Shown: positions 18,718-28,373, numbered from the stretch's first letter. The stretch: 64,000 bases of DNA from Pantoea sp. (GCF_028283705.1 NZ_JAPWKD010000015.1:62001-126000), one strand, 5' to 3'. A program made the numbers and translations. The notes: generated by a model from the letters alone, not told the origin.

Positions 18718-19605
18718 ATGAGAATGAAAAGTCTGGTTGTTGCTGCATCGCTGTTGGTTTCTATCCTCACGCAATCTGCTGTTCAGGCGGCTGACGCACC
18801 GCTGAAAATGCATGCTGACCTGCATGCCCAGCTGCCGGAAAAAATCCGCAGCAGTAAAACCCTCAACCTGGTCACCGATGCCCATTACCCGCCGTGCGAA
18901 TCCTTCGCCGAAGATAATAAAACCATGGTCGGTTTCGAGCCGGATCTGTGGGATGCACTCGGCCAGGTACTGGGCGTTAAAGTCAAACCGGTGTCGATTG
19001 ATTTCGCCGGTCTGATCCCTGGGGTGAAAAGTGGTCGCTACGATGTGGCGATGGAGTGCATCTCAGACAGTGACGAACGTGAAAAGCAGGTTTCGTTTGT
19101 TAACTATGCCTACGCCACCAGCGAGGTGTACACCCTCGCCAGCGAGACATCCATCACCAATGATCCGCTGACCCTGTGTGGCCTGAAAGTAGGCGTACAG
19201 ACCGGCACTGACTTTGAAAAAGCCATCAGCGAGATCTACAGCCCGAACTGTAGCAAAAACGGTAAACCGGCGATCCAGCAGGTGACATTGCCTTCTGCGG
19301 ACGCGGTGCTGCTGGGCCTTTATTCGGGACGCGTGGATTTCGTCCTCAATGATGCGGCCTCGGTCGATGATATTAAGAAAAAAGCGCCACATCCGATCCG
19401 CACCGTGCAGATGCCGCTGATGCCGAAATACTACCTCGGCATCGTGGTGGCGAAAGAGAACACTCAGCTGGCGGATGTACTGCTGAAGGCGCTCAACGTG
19501 CTGCATGAAACCGGCACTTACGACAGGATCATGGAGAAGTGGGATCTGGAGGCGATGAAGCTGGATAAACCCGGCATCAACCTCACCAGCACGCAGCCAT
19601 TATGA
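18718..19605 (+). CDS. Amino-acid-type ABC transporter substrate-binding protein
   Basis: 295 aa periplasmic binding protein of SBP family 3 (GlnH/HisJ-like). The signal peptide ends near AVQA-AD. The mature part has LNLVTDAHYPPCESFAEDNKTMVGFEPDLWDALGQ and a GRYDVAMECISDSDEREKQVSFVNY block, equivalent to the ligand-contact region of polar amino acid binders. It delivers the ligand to the ABC complex encoded by the ATPase (21991) and permease (22841). First gene of the cluster, with sigma54 promoter and operator upstream. Its stop overlaps the next start (ATGA). Confidence 0.88.
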   Translation: MRMKSLVVAASLLVSILTQSAVQAADAPLKMHADLHAQLPEKIRSSKTLNLVTDAHYPPCESFAEDNKTMVGFEPDLWDALGQVLGVKVKPVSIDFAGLIPGVKSGRYDVAMECISDSDEREKQVSFVNYAYATSEVYTLASETSITNDPLTLCGLKVGVQTGTDFEKAISEIYSPNCSKNGKPAIQQVTLPSADAVLLGLYSGRVDFVLNDAASVDDIKKKAPHPIRTVQMPLMPKYYLGIVVAKENTQLADVLLKALNVLHETGTYDRIMEKWDLEAMKLDKPGINLTSTQPL

Positions 19606-21239
19606 CGGTGCAGCAACGCCAGTGTGATGTGCTGATCATCGGATCCGGCGGCGCGGCGCTGTGTGCAGCGCTGCGCGCGGCGGTCGGTGGCTTATCCGTA
19701 CTGGTGCTGGAAAAAAGCGCCTGGCTGGGTGGCACCACGGCGATGTCCGGTGGTGCCACCTGGGTGCCTGCTAACCACCATGCGCGCGCAGCCGGGCTGG
19801 CAGATTCAGCGCAGCAGGCACTCGACTATCTGCGCGCAGCGGCCCCCGATGGCTGGCAAAGCACCGAAGATGCGCTGTGGCAGGCCATGACGCAACAGGC
19901 CGCGTCAATGCTGGCATTTATTGAACAACACAGCGCACTGCGTTTTGCCCTCACTGGGGAGAGCGATCCTCTGTGGCCACTGGCGGGGGCAGTGCAGCAG
20001 GGCCGGATGCTGGCACCGCTGCCGTTACAACCCCGGCGGCGGTGGCGCTTACGGCCCACGCCGTTGCCGCGTCTGTTTACCTACCACGAACTGCTGAGCA
20101 GCGATCTCTGGCACCAGCCAGTGCGCACGCATCTGCGTCATCTGCCGCAGTTGCTGCGTCGCCAGTGGCGCGGAGAGCTGACCAAAGGCGCGGCGCTGGT
20201 GGCTGGTTTGCTTGATGCCTGCCAGGCGGCGGGCTGTGAGTTGATCACTGAAGCGGCGGCGGAGCGATTGCTGATGAATGGCAGCCATCAGGTCAGCGGT
20301 GTGCGTTATCTGCATCAGGGGAAAGTGCTGGAGGTGACAGCACGCTGCGGCGTGGTGATCGCCAGTGGGGGATTTGAATGGGATGAACAACGCCGCAGTC
20401 AGCACTTTCCCGGTCCGTACGACTTTATCGCCAGCCCGCAGGATAACAGCGGTGACGGACAGCGTATGGCAGAGGCAGCCGGTGTGCAGCTGGCACATAT
20501 GGATCAGGCCACTATCAGTGGTGGTATCCCGGCGCTGCCGGGCCAGCCCTGGAGTGGTCTATCGATCTTCTTTCATTACGAACCTAACGCGATCCTGGTG
20601 AATCGTCACGGCCAGCGCTTTACCAATGAATTTGTCTTCAATCTGGGGGCCGAGCTGGATGCGCGTGATGATCAGGGACAACCGCGACATCTGCCGGTAT
20701 GGCTGATCAGCGATGTGCATCTGCTGCGGCGTGCGCCATTGCTGCGTTACTACCGCTGGCGCTCACCCGGCTGGATCCGCCAGGCCGCAACGTTGGCACA
20801 GCTGGAGCAACAACTGGCGTTGCCGGACGGGGCGCTGCAAGCCAGTGTGGCGCGGTTTAATCAGGGCTGTGCGCAGGGGCTGGATGTGGATTTCTCGCGC
20901 CATCTCAGCGCTGCACATGGCAAAGCAGACCGGCGCTTGCAGGGCGGTTTGGCACCGATCTGCCATGCGCCTTTTATTGCTATCCCGTTTAACCGTACCT
21001 TCCTCGCCACCAAAGGCGGGCCGCGTACCGATGCCTGTGGCAACGTGTTGCATCGGGATGGCCAGCCCCTGGCCGGGTTATATTGCGCCGGTGCGGCGAT
21101 GGCGAATCCGATCGGCAGCAAAGCGGTGGGGGCCGGGACCACACTCGGTCCCAATCTGACCTGGGGTTACATCTGTGGCACATCGCTGCTGGCGCGCCAT
21201 CAGGCCTTAACACAGGAGCCAACATTATGCACAGCGTAA
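19602..21239 (+). CDS. FAD-dependent oxidoreductase (ketosteroid-dehydrogenase/fumarate-reductase fold)
   Basis: 545 aa. The FAD dinucleotide motif is CDVLIIGSGGAALCAALRAA at residues about 8-27, followed by VLEKSAWLGGTTAMSGGATWVP, the signature of 3-ketosteroid delta1-dehydrogenase-like flavoproteins. The C-terminal FAD block GAAMANPIGSKAVGAGTTLGPNLTWGY closes the site. No signal peptide, so cytoplasmic. The family abstracts hydride next to a carbonyl or reduces C=C bonds. It is embedded between transport genes, with a 4-nt overlap upstream and 13 nt downstream, so it is certainly part of this operon. Substrate unknown. Confidence 0.82.
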   Translation: MTVQQRQCDVLIIGSGGAALCAALRAAVGGLSVLVLEKSAWLGGTTAMSGGATWVPANHHARAAGLADSAQQALDYLRAAAPDGWQSTEDALWQAMTQQAASMLAFIEQHSALRFALTGESDPLWPLAGAVQQGRMLAPLPLQPRRRWRLRPTPLPRLFTYHELLSSDLWHQPVRTHLRHLPQLLRRQWRGELTKGAALVAGLLDACQAAGCELITEAAAERLLMNGSHQVSGVRYLHQGKVLEVTARCGVVIASGGFEWDEQRRSQHFPGPYDFIASPQDNSGDGQRMAEAAGVQLAHMDQATISGGIPALPGQPWSGLSIFFHYEPNAILVNRHGQRFTNEFVFNLGAELDARDDQGQPRHLPVWLISDVHLLRRAPLLRYYRWRSPGWIRQAATLAQLEQQLALPDGALQASVARFNQGCAQGLDVDFSRHLSAAHGKADRRLQGGLAPICHAPFIAIPFNRTFLATKGGPRTDACGNVLHRDGQPLAGLYCAGAAMANPIGSKAVGAGTTLGPNLTWGYICGTSLLARHQALTQEPTLCTA

Positions 21240-21994
21240 AAACCGCGCTGATTACCGGCGGTTCGCGCGGCGTCGGGCTGCACATGGCCCGCGAGCTGGC
21301 GCTGCAGGGCTATGCCATCGCGTTGCTGGTACGCAACGATTGTGATGCGGCGCAACAGGCCGTTGCGCAATTGCAACAGCAGGGCGCTGACGCGGCGTTC
21401 TGGCAGGTTGATATCACCGACCGCCATGCGGTGCAGCAGGTGCTGGCACAGGTGGTGCATACCCTCGGTACGCCGTGCCTGCTGGTGAATAACGCCGGTG
21501 CCTCGGCTTCGGCACCGTTGCTGGAATTGAGCGACGAACAATGGCAGCAGGTGCTGCATACCCAGCTGACCGGCACCTTTGTGATCAGTGTGGAAACGGT
21601 GCGGCTGATGGCACCGGGGGGCGTCATCATCAACATAGCCGGGGCCTCGGCCCATCGTTGTTACCCCAATGCCGGGGCTTTTGGGCCGTCGAAAGCCGGG
21701 GTGGTGAACCTCACGGCGCAGATGTCGATCGAATGGGCGTCCCTGGGCATCCGCGTCTGCGGTATCAGTCCGGGGCCGATCCGCGATCCCGATAGCCACT
21801 GGGCCACTGACGAACCGGAGCTGGCACGCGAGGTGGCACGGCTACCGCTGCAACGACCGGTGAGCGGGGAGGAGGTAGCGCGCAGTGTCGCTTTCCTCGC
21901 CTCGGATGCGGCGGCGTCTTTTACCGGCCAGATGCTGATCCTCGACAGCGGTGGCCTGAATACCTGGTATATGACCGAACAGGAGGCGAGATGA
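21227..21994 (+). CDS. SDR-family protein with Phe at the catalytic Tyr position
   Basis: 255 aa classical short-chain dehydrogenase/reductase. The cofactor motif is TGGSRGVG near the N-terminus, followed by NNAGAS and the C-terminal [11 protein letters not shown]. The usual YxxxK catalytic pair reads F152-G-P-S-K156: Lys is kept but Tyr is Phe (codon TTT at 21680). A Tyr six residues earlier (Y146, CYPNAG) might substitute. The ATG at 21227 with AGGAG is chosen; the frame is open further upstream only because it lies inside the previous gene. It overlaps the ATPase gene by 4 nt. Role in the pathway unknown. Confidence 0.85.
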   Translation: MHSVKTALITGGSRGVGLHMARELALQGYAIALLVRNDCDAAQQAVAQLQQQGADAAFWQVDITDRHAVQQVLAQVVHTLGTPCLLVNNAGASASAPLLELSDEQWQQVLHTQLTGTFVISVETVRLMAPGGVIINIAGASAHRCYPNAGAFGPSKAGVVNLTAQMSIEWASLGIRVCGISPGPIRDPDSHWATDEPELAREVARLPLQRPVSGEEVARSVAFLASDAAASFTGQMLILDSGGLNTWYMTEQEAR

Positions 21995-22773
21995 GCAAAA
22001 CGTTAATGGTGGATGCCCGGCAGGTCACCAAATCGTTTCACGGCGTGGAGATCCTCAAAGGCGTGGATCTCAGCGTTGAGCAGGGGGAAGTGGTGTGCCT
22101 GATCGGTCCGTCCGGTTCCGGCAAATCCACCTTTCTGCGCTGTATCAATCATCTGGAGAAGATCGATGGCGGCGAGCTGTGGGTCAATGGCGGCATGGTG
22201 GGCTATCGCCTGCAAGGGGACAAGCTTTACGAGCTGAAGGAGGCCGACGTGGCGCGCAACCGCGTCAATATCGGCATGGTGTTTCAGCGCTTCAATCTGT
22301 TCGGCCATATGACGGCGCTGGAAAACGTAATGGAAGCGCCGATGACAGTGAAAAAAGTGCCGCGCGCGCAGGCCATGGCGGAAGCCAAAGCGCTGCTGGA
22401 TCGCGTCGGCCTGAGCCATCGTTATCATTCACGCCCGGCGGCGCTCTCCGGCGGTCAACAGCAACGGGTGGCTATCGCCCGTGCCATGGCGATGAAACCC
22501 TCGCTGATGCTGTTTGATGAACCGACCAGTGCGCTCGATCCAGAGCTGGTGGGAGAGGTGCTGGCGGTCATGCGCGATCTGGCACGCGACGGTATGACCA
22601 TGGTGATCGTCACCCACGAGATGGGCTTCGCCCGTGATGTGGCGAATCGTGTCGCTTTTATGGATAACGGCGCGATTATTGAAGTCTCTGAATCCAGGCA
22701 CTTTTTCGCCGCTCCCCGCCATCCGCGCACCCGGGATTTCCTCGCCCGTGTGCACGCGGTGAGCGCAGAGTGA
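21991..22773 (+). CDS. Amino-acid ABC transporter ATP-binding protein
   Basis: 260 aa of the GlnQ/HisP type. Walker [10 protein letters not shown], signature [15 protein letters not shown], Walker [15 protein letters not shown] and the switch His in [15 protein letters not shown] are all intact. The insert [25 protein letters not shown] is typical of the polar amino acid subfamily. It powers import with the binding protein at 18718 and the permease at 22841. The start overlaps the SDR stop by 4 nt. Confidence 0.93.
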   Translation: MSKTLMVDARQVTKSFHGVEILKGVDLSVEQGEVVCLIGPSGSGKSTFLRCINHLEKIDGGELWVNGGMVGYRLQGDKLYELKEADVARNRVNIGMVFQRFNLFGHMTALENVMEAPMTVKKVPRAQAMAEAKALLDRVGLSHRYHSRPAALSGGQQQRVAIARAMAMKPSLMLFDEPTSALDPELVGEVLAVMRDLARDGMTMVIVTHEMGFARDVANRVAFMDNGAIIEVSESRHFFAAPRHPRTRDFLARVHAVSAE

Positions 22774-22802
22774 TTGACAGATGTCGACGCAAACTGTAGA
22801 TC

Positions 22803-22822
22803 TTAATTAATCAGTTAATTAA
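22803..22822. promoter_or_regulatory. Cluster operator 2 (perfect palindrome)
   Basis: TTAATTAATCAGTTAATTAA: two TTAATTAA arms around TCAG. It sits in the 67-bp gap before the permease gene, so a second, regulator-controlled transcription start may lie here. It defines the motif used to score the other four copies. Confidence 0.8.
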
Positions 22823-22840
22823 ATTTGTCCGGTTGAAACG

Positions 22841-23722
22841 ATGAAGAGAACGCTGATGACGGATAAAACATTGACCTCCCCGCTGAACGCCACAGCGGAT
22901 CATACCCGCCACGTGGTGGCACAGCGCTATCCAGGCCGCTGGATCTCTGCACTGGTGCTGGCCGTGCTGCTGGCGCTGGTGGCGCATTCGATGATCACCA
23001 ACCCGAATTTCGCCTGGGGCACGGTGGGCAAATACCTGTTTTCACCCACTATCCTGCTCGGCTTGTGGACCACCTTCTGGCTGACGCTGGTGATTATGCT
23101 GCTGGCGATCGTGCTCAGCGTGGTACTGGCGGTGATGCGCCTCTCCAGTAACCCGCTGGTAGTCGGTTTCAGCCGGGGCTGGATTTGGTTCTTCCGGGGC
23201 ACACCGGTGCTGGTGCAGCTGATTTTCTGGTACAACCTCGCGGCGCTCTATCCGCAGGTCAGTCTCGGTATTCCCGGCCTGTTTACCCTGTGGAGCGGCA
23301 GCACTAACGATCTGATTACCCCACTGGCGGCCGCGATCCTCGGTCTTGGCCTGAATGAATCGGCTTATATGGCGGAGATTATCCGGGCGGGCATCTCGTC
23401 GGTGGATGATGGTCAGCAGGAAGCGGCGCGGGCGCTGGGTATGACGCGCGGCCAGTATCTGAAGCGGGTGATTCTGCCGCAGGCCATCCCTTTTATCATC
23501 CCGCCGACCGGCAATCAGGTGATTGGCATGCTGAAAACCACCTCGCTGGTGAGCGTGATTTCCCTGTCGGATTTGCTCTACTCGGCTCAGGCGATCTACT
23601 CACGCACCTACGAAAACATTCCGTTGCTGATCGTCGCCTGTATCTGGTATCTGGCCGCCACCACCGTACTCAGTCTGGTGCAGGCGCGTGTTGAACATCA
23701 TTATCGCTGGACGCGGGGCTAA
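22841..23722 (+). CDS. Amino-acid ABC transporter permease
   Basis: 293 aa inner-membrane protein with a HisM/GlnP-type domain: TFWLTLVIMLLAIVLSVVLAVMRLS, WFFRGTPVLVQLIFWYN and the EAA loop SSVDDGQQEAARALGMTRGQYLKRVILPQA. Only one permease gene is present, so it is likely a homodimer. There is a ~55-residue N-terminal extension before the transport domain. An ATG at 22856 is an alternative start. It begins a second run of tightly spaced genes ending with the glutamine-synthetase-like gene. Confidence 0.9.
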   Translation: MKRTLMTDKTLTSPLNATADHTRHVVAQRYPGRWISALVLAVLLALVAHSMITNPNFAWGTVGKYLFSPTILLGLWTTFWLTLVIMLLAIVLSVVLAVMRLSSNPLVVGFSRGWIWFFRGTPVLVQLIFWYNLAALYPQVSLGIPGLFTLWSGSTNDLITPLAAAILGLGLNESAYMAEIIRAGISSVDDGQQEAARALGMTRGQYLKRVILPQAIPFIIPPTGNQVIGMLKTTSLVSVISLSDLLYSAQAIYSRTYENIPLLIVACIWYLAATTVLSLVQARVEHHYRWTRG

Positions 23723-23724
23723 TT

Positions 23725-24792
23725 ATGCAACTCGGTCTGTTTAATCTGATGTCCTACAAGGACAACCCGCGCGGTGTGCAAGGGGTGATTGAGGATATGC
23801 GCAGTATGGTGCTGCTGGCGGAAGAGATCGGTTTCGATACCGCCTGGTTTGCCGAGCATCACTTCACCAACTATTCACTCAGCGTATCACCACTGATGCT
23901 GGTGGCACATATGGCGGGCTATGCCCGACGTATCCGTCTAGGCACCGCCGTTGTGGTGCTGCCGTTATATCAACCAATGCGTATCGCGCAGGAGATAGCC
24001 CTGGTGGATCGCCTGACGGAAGGACGGCTGGTGCTGGGCATCGGCAGTGGTTACCAGGCGTGGGAGTTTGATCGTTACGGTTTAGATGTGGAAACCCGGG
24101 GTCAGCAACTGCTGGCGCACTGGCAGTTTATCAGCGATGCCCTGACTCAGGGACATACCCAGTCGCCGGACCGTTTCGGCCAGCCACTGCGTACCGATTT
24201 TCTGCTCGACACCCTGCAAAAGCCGCTGCCGCCGCTTTATCTCACCTCGTCCAATCCGCAGCTGATTGCGCAGTTCCAGAGCTGGCAGGCGACGCCGTTT
24301 TTTACCGCGGGTTATCGCGGCAGCCACAAGCTGCAACAGATGGTGGCGGATGCACGCCTTGGCTGGCAGCAGGCGGGTCTGAATGCCGACATGCCAGTGG
24401 CGGTGCAGCAGTACATCCACGTCACGGAAAATCGTCAGCAGGCGCATGCCGCTGCCGAGCGGGCGTTGTTTGTGGCCCGTATGATCGCCGCCCTGCGCGA
24501 GAACACCAGCGTCAGCGAGCAGGCGTTTATCCATGCGCCGCCGTTGCCGGATGAGCCGTCACTGGAGACGGTGAGTCACAACCTGATGATTGGCGACGCG
24601 GAAACCGTCGCCGAGCGCATGTTGGTGGAGATCCGTGCCATCCGCCCCAGCCATTACAACTGTTTCTTCCAGTTTGGCGATATGCCGATTGCCGATGCGC
24701 GCCGTTCACTGACGCTGTTTGGCGAACGCGTATTGCCGCTGCTGGAAAAAGAACTTGGTCCATTGACCCTTCGCACCACCAGAGGAGAGTGA
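23725..24792 (+). CDS. LLM-class flavin-dependent monooxygenase
   Basis: 355 aa luciferase-like TIM barrel. Typical blocks: LLAEEIGFDTAWFAEHHFTNYSL, RRIRLGTAVVVLPLYQPMRIAQEIALVDRLTEGRLVLGIGSGY. The AEHHF His-His and the phosphate-binding GSGY are characteristic. These enzymes use reduced FMN supplied by a separate reductase to oxygenate substrates; RutA (pyrimidine ring opening) and bacterial luciferase are relatives. No flavin reductase is encoded in the cluster (one lies at 42004, far away). Two nucleotides separate it from the permease gene. Confidence 0.88.
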   Translation: MQLGLFNLMSYKDNPRGVQGVIEDMRSMVLLAEEIGFDTAWFAEHHFTNYSLSVSPLMLVAHMAGYARRIRLGTAVVVLPLYQPMRIAQEIALVDRLTEGRLVLGIGSGYQAWEFDRYGLDVETRGQQLLAHWQFISDALTQGHTQSPDRFGQPLRTDFLLDTLQKPLPPLYLTSSNPQLIAQFQSWQATPFFTAGYRGSHKLQQMVADARLGWQQAGLNADMPVAVQQYIHVTENRQQAHAAAERALFVARMIAALRENTSVSEQAFIHAPPLPDEPSLETVSHNLMIGDAETVAERMLVEIRAIRPSHYNCFFQFGDMPIADARRSLTLFGERVLPLLEKELGPLTLRTTRGE

Positions 24793-24793
24793 A

Positions 24794-25957
24794 ATGTATC
24801 GCGAGAAAATTGATGTGGTGTTTGACGACGGTGACAGCATCCTGCAACGCATGCTGGAACAGCAGCGACATGATGCCAGCCGCGCAGAGACGCTGCCGCC
24901 TGAGGCCTATAACAGCGACAGCTTTTTCCGCCTCGAAGAAGATAAGGTATTCCGCCAGGACTGGCTGTTTGTCGGCCATGTCTCGCAGGTCGCTAACCTG
25001 AATGATTTTTTCACCCTGGATGTAGTGGGTGAGCCGCTGCTGATTGTGCGCAACGATGAGGGTATTGCGGTGTTCTCCAATGTCTGTCTGCATCGCTGGG
25101 CACCGATTGCACAGGGCAGCGGTAACAGCCGATCGTTTATCTGTCCTTTCCACAACTGGACTTATAACACCCACGGCAAGCTGAGCGGTGCGCCATCCAT
25201 GAATCAGGCGCAGGATTTTGACCGGCAGCAGTGCAGCCTGCCAAAGATTCGCCATGAGGTGGTATTCGGCATGATTTTCGTCACTTTCAATGCTGATGCG
25301 CCGTCGATGGCCGAACGGCTGGCCCCGATGGCAGAGCGTTTCGAGCGTTATCACTTTGCCGATCTGGTTACCGCCTACACGCTGGATTACGACTGCCCCT
25401 ACAACTGGAAGATGGCCATCGAGACCTTTATGGAGTGCTACCACCACGCGGCGGTGCACCGCACCACGCTGGAGGACAGCTTCCCCGGTCGCCTCAGCTC
25501 CATCATTGATGATGGCCCGGGCTGGACCATCTGCCATCAGCCACTGCGCAAAAATGGTGAGCTGAGCGAGATTCTGACCGAAGGACTGCAACCCTTTAGC
25601 GGCCTGAACGAGGAGCAGATGCGTTACAGCGAACTGGTGCTGCTGTATCCCAACTGCCTGATTTCACTCAACCCGGATCGTATTTCCATCAGCGCCATTT
25701 TGCCCATCTCCCCGCATGCCACCCAATGGCATCGTGTGGTGCTGGTATCGCCTGAATCCGCTGCGCGTGATGACTTTGCCCAGACTGCCGCGAGTATGAA
25801 GCAGGGTAGCATGACCATTATCGATGAAGACCAGTGGATCAATGCCGAGCAGCAACGCGGCAGCCGTTCGCGTCTGGCCCGGCCGGGGCGGTTAAGCCAC
25901 CTTGAAACCACCGTCTGGCATCTGGCCAATTACCTGAAAATCCGCATGGCGGAGTGA
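24794..25957 (+). CDS. Rieske non-heme iron oxygenase, alpha subunit
   Basis: 387 aa. The Rieske [2Fe-2S] ligands are C98-x-H100-x16-C117-x2-H120. The mononuclear iron site is in NWKMAIETFMECYHHAAVH: H217 and H222. The residue before them that normally bridges electron flow (Asp in naphthalene dioxygenase GDAYH) is Glu here (E214). A Glu at this position is known from carnitine monooxygenase CntA, a quaternary-amine oxygenase. No ferredoxin or reductase gene is nearby. It starts 1 nt after the LLM stop (GGAGAG before the ATG). Likely N-dealkylation or hydroxylation of an amine; inferred. Confidence 0.9.
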   Translation: MYREKIDVVFDDGDSILQRMLEQQRHDASRAETLPPEAYNSDSFFRLEEDKVFRQDWLFVGHVSQVANLNDFFTLDVVGEPLLIVRNDEGIAVFSNVCLHRWAPIAQGSGNSRSFICPFHNWTYNTHGKLSGAPSMNQAQDFDRQQCSLPKIRHEVVFGMIFVTFNADAPSMAERLAPMAERFERYHFADLVTAYTLDYDCPYNWKMAIETFMECYHHAAVHRTTLEDSFPGRLSSIIDDGPGWTICHQPLRKNGELSEILTEGLQPFSGLNEEQMRYSELVLLYPNCLISLNPDRISISAILPISPHATQWHRVVLVSPESAARDDFAQTAASMKQGSMTIIDEDQWINAEQQRGSRSRLARPGRLSHLETTVWHLANYLKIRMAE

Positions 25958-25967
25958 GGAGCAGGCA

Positions 25968-26954
25968 ATGCGTTATGTGAAGCTGGGCCACTCTGGCCTG
26001 GAGGTCTCTGCACTTTGTCTGGGAACGGTGACCTATGCGCCACCGGCGCGCAGTGGCCGGAGCTGGACGCTGGATGAAGAGGCCAGCCGGGTGTTGATCC
26101 GCGAGGCGCTGGAGCAGGGGATTAACTTTTTCGACAGCGCCAACATCTACGCCAAAGGGGCGAGTGAAGAAATTCTTGGCCGTGCACTGCGGGATTTTGC
26201 ACAGCGTGATGAAGTGGTGATCACCAGCAAATTATATAACCCGATGCGCAGCGGCCCGAACAGCAAAGGACTATCGCGCAAGGCGATTATGCAGGAGTGC
26301 GATCACAGCCTGCGTCGTCTCGGCACCGACTATATCGACCTGTACGAAATCCATCGCTGGGACAACGACACGCCGATTGAAGAGACGCTGGAAGCGCTGC
26401 ATGACCTGGTGAAGGCAGGTAAGGTGCGTTATCTCGGTGCTTCATCGATGTTCGCCTGGCAGTTCAGCAAAGCACTGCAAATCCAGAAGTACGAACGCTG
26501 GAGCCGCTTTATCGCCATGCAGAACCACCTCAACCTGATCTACCGCGAGGAGGAGCGCGAGATGCTGGCGCTGTGTCTGGCGGAAGGTGTGGCGGTGACG
26601 CCGTGGAGCCCGCTGGCGCGTGGTCGTCTGGCACGTCCGGTGGATGCGGCGAAAGCCAGCACGCGTGGCGCGGACGACAGCTATACCGATTTTCTCTATG
26701 CCGCGACCGTCCAGGCAGACAACGCGGTGATCCGTGTGGTGGAGCAGGTGGCGCAAACGCGCGGCGTGCCGATGGCGCAGGTGGCGCTGGCCTGGCTTTA
26801 CAGCCGTCCGGCGGTGGTCTCAGCGGTGATCGGGGCCACCCGTACCCTGCACCTGAGCGACGCACTGGCGGCGCTGGATCTGACGCTGAGCGCGGATGAA
26901 ATCGCCGCGCTGGATGCACCCTATATTCCCCATTCTATTGTTGAACATGACTAA
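25968..26954 (+). CDS. Aldo/keto reductase
   Basis: 328 aa (alpha/beta) barrel of the AKR superfamily, YajO/YghZ-like group. The catalytic tetrad is visible: Asp and Tyr in NFFDSANIYAKGASEEILG, Lys in VVITSKL, His in YEIHRWDN. The NADPH-binding end is RPAVVSAVIGATRTLHLSDAL. Probably reduces, or oxidises, an aldehyde or ketone released by the oxygenases. 10 nt after the Rieske gene, 12 nt before the ligase gene. Confidence 0.9.
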   Translation: MRYVKLGHSGLEVSALCLGTVTYAPPARSGRSWTLDEEASRVLIREALEQGINFFDSANIYAKGASEEILGRALRDFAQRDEVVITSKLYNPMRSGPNSKGLSRKAIMQECDHSLRRLGTDYIDLYEIHRWDNDTPIEETLEALHDLVKAGKVRYLGASSMFAWQFSKALQIQKYERWSRFIAMQNHLNLIYREEEREMLALCLAEGVAVTPWSPLARGRLARPVDAAKASTRGADDSYTDFLYAATVQADNAVIRVVEQVAQTRGVPMAQVALAWLYSRPAVVSAVIGATRTLHLSDALAALDLTLSADEIAALDAPYIPHSIVEHD

Positions 26955-26966
26955 GGCAGGGCATTA

Positions 26967-28334
26967 ATGAAAACCGCGCAACAGATCGCCGAGATCAAAC
27001 AGGCCCTGATGGCCAAAGGGGTGGAGTATTGCATGGGGGCGTACGTGGATATCCACGGGGTGCCGAAGGGCAAAGTGGTGCCAATTGGGCATCTGGATCA
27101 GATGGCGCAGGGATCGGAACGTTATACCGGTTATGCTCTTGATGGTCTGGGCCAGTCGCCGCACGAAGACGAGCTGACCTCGGTTCCGGATCTCGACCAT
27201 ATCATCCAGCTGCCGTGGGAACCGAAAATTGCCTGGATGCCCGCCGATAACCACTTCAAGGGTGAACCCTATGCGCTCAGCACCCGGGTGGCATTGCAGA
27301 ATGTCATCAAACAGGCCAACGCGATGGGTTTTGGCTTTAACCTTGGCATTGAGTGTGAGATCTACCTGCTGAAACGTGAGGAAGACGGGCGTCTGGTGGT
27401 GCCGGAGCGTGATAACAAACTGAATAAACCCTGCTATGACTTGCAGGGCTTTGTCGACCAGTTTGGCTGGCTGGATGAAGTCTCTTCCACCATTAATGCG
27501 CTGGGCTGGGATCTTTACTCACTCGACCATGAAGACGGCAACTCGCAATACGAGTTCGACTTTAACTATGCTGACGCGCTGACCACCTGCGATCGTTTTA
27601 TCTTCTTCCGCTTTATGGCGAAACATTACGCCAAACAGCGCGGGCTGATTGCTACCACCATGCCGAAGCCGTTTGCCGATAAAACCGGCACTGGCGCGCA
27701 TTTCAATATGTCGCTGTATGACATCAACAGCGGGGCCAATCTGTTTAAACGTGATGCCACCAGCGCCGATGATCCCTGGGGACTGGGGCTGAGCGACACC
27801 GGTTATCACTTTATCGGTGGTTTGCTGAAACATGGACGCGCGCTTTGCGCCGCGTTTGCCCCGACGGTGAACAGCTACAAACGTCTGGTGCGCCAGGGGG
27901 CAATGAGCTACTTCTCATGGGCACCGGTATTTAACTCGTGGGGGTCGAATAACCGTACCAACGCGGTGCGCGTCCCGGCAGGCGGCGGGCGTTGTGAATC
28001 GCGTAATGCTGATGGCGCGGTGAACCCTTATCTGGCGGCAACGCTGGCGCTGGCGGCCGGTCTGGAAGGGATTCGCGAGAAGATCGACCCACGTCAGCCG
28101 AATGAAGACAACCTGTATGCCATCAGCGAAGCAGAACGCCGCGAGCGCGGCATCGACTTCCTGCCGCAAAACCTGCTGGAAGCGGTGGAAGCCTTTGATG
28201 CCGATCCGTTTGTCGCGGCGACATTGGGGGATGCGCTGAAGAAAGAGTTTATCCACTACAAATTGCAGGAGTGGAACAGTTATCACCTGCATGTCAGCCA
28301 GTGGGAAATTGATCGCTATAGCACCATTTTTTAA
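26967..28334 (+). CDS. Type III glutamine synthetase-like ligase (GlnT/GMAS family)
   Basis: 455 aa, near the length of GlnT and gamma-glutamylmethylamide synthetase rather than GlnA (about 469). The metal-site Glu pair is in GIECEIYLL. The ATP/metal loop reads [14 protein letters not shown] instead of the NGSGMH of true GlnA. The Arg-rich end is [30 protein letters not shown]. No adenylylation-site Tyr context is seen. In this subfamily, known members join glutamate to ammonia or to amines (methylamine, aniline). In this cluster it may gamma-glutamylate the imported amine or capture released ammonia. Confidence 0.88.
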   Translation: MKTAQQIAEIKQALMAKGVEYCMGAYVDIHGVPKGKVVPIGHLDQMAQGSERYTGYALDGLGQSPHEDELTSVPDLDHIIQLPWEPKIAWMPADNHFKGEPYALSTRVALQNVIKQANAMGFGFNLGIECEIYLLKREEDGRLVVPERDNKLNKPCYDLQGFVDQFGWLDEVSSTINALGWDLYSLDHEDGNSQYEFDFNYADALTTCDRFIFFRFMAKHYAKQRGLIATTMPKPFADKTGTGAHFNMSLYDINSGANLFKRDATSADDPWGLGLSDTGYHFIGGLLKHGRALCAAFAPTVNSYKRLVRQGAMSYFSWAPVFNSWGSNNRTNAVRVPAGGGRCESRNADGAVNPYLAATLALAAGLEGIREKIDPRQPNEDNLYAISEAERRERGIDFLPQNLLEAVEAFDADPFVAATLGDALKKEFIHYKLQEWNSYHLHVSQWEIDRYSTIF

Positions 28335-28373
28335 GCAGCGACGTCGCGGCGCGAGGCAACGCGCCGCCCGCTT

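Noticed and set aside
24527..25591. Minus-strand open frame of 354 codons opposite the Rieske gene
   Set aside because: Antisense shadow of two well-supported genes; no family features.
18718..28334. Assignment as a rut (pyrimidine) operon
   Set aside because: Regulation is similar (sigma54 and TetR) and an LLM enzyme is present, but RutB, RutC, RutE, RutF and RutG counterparts are absent, and the operator differs.
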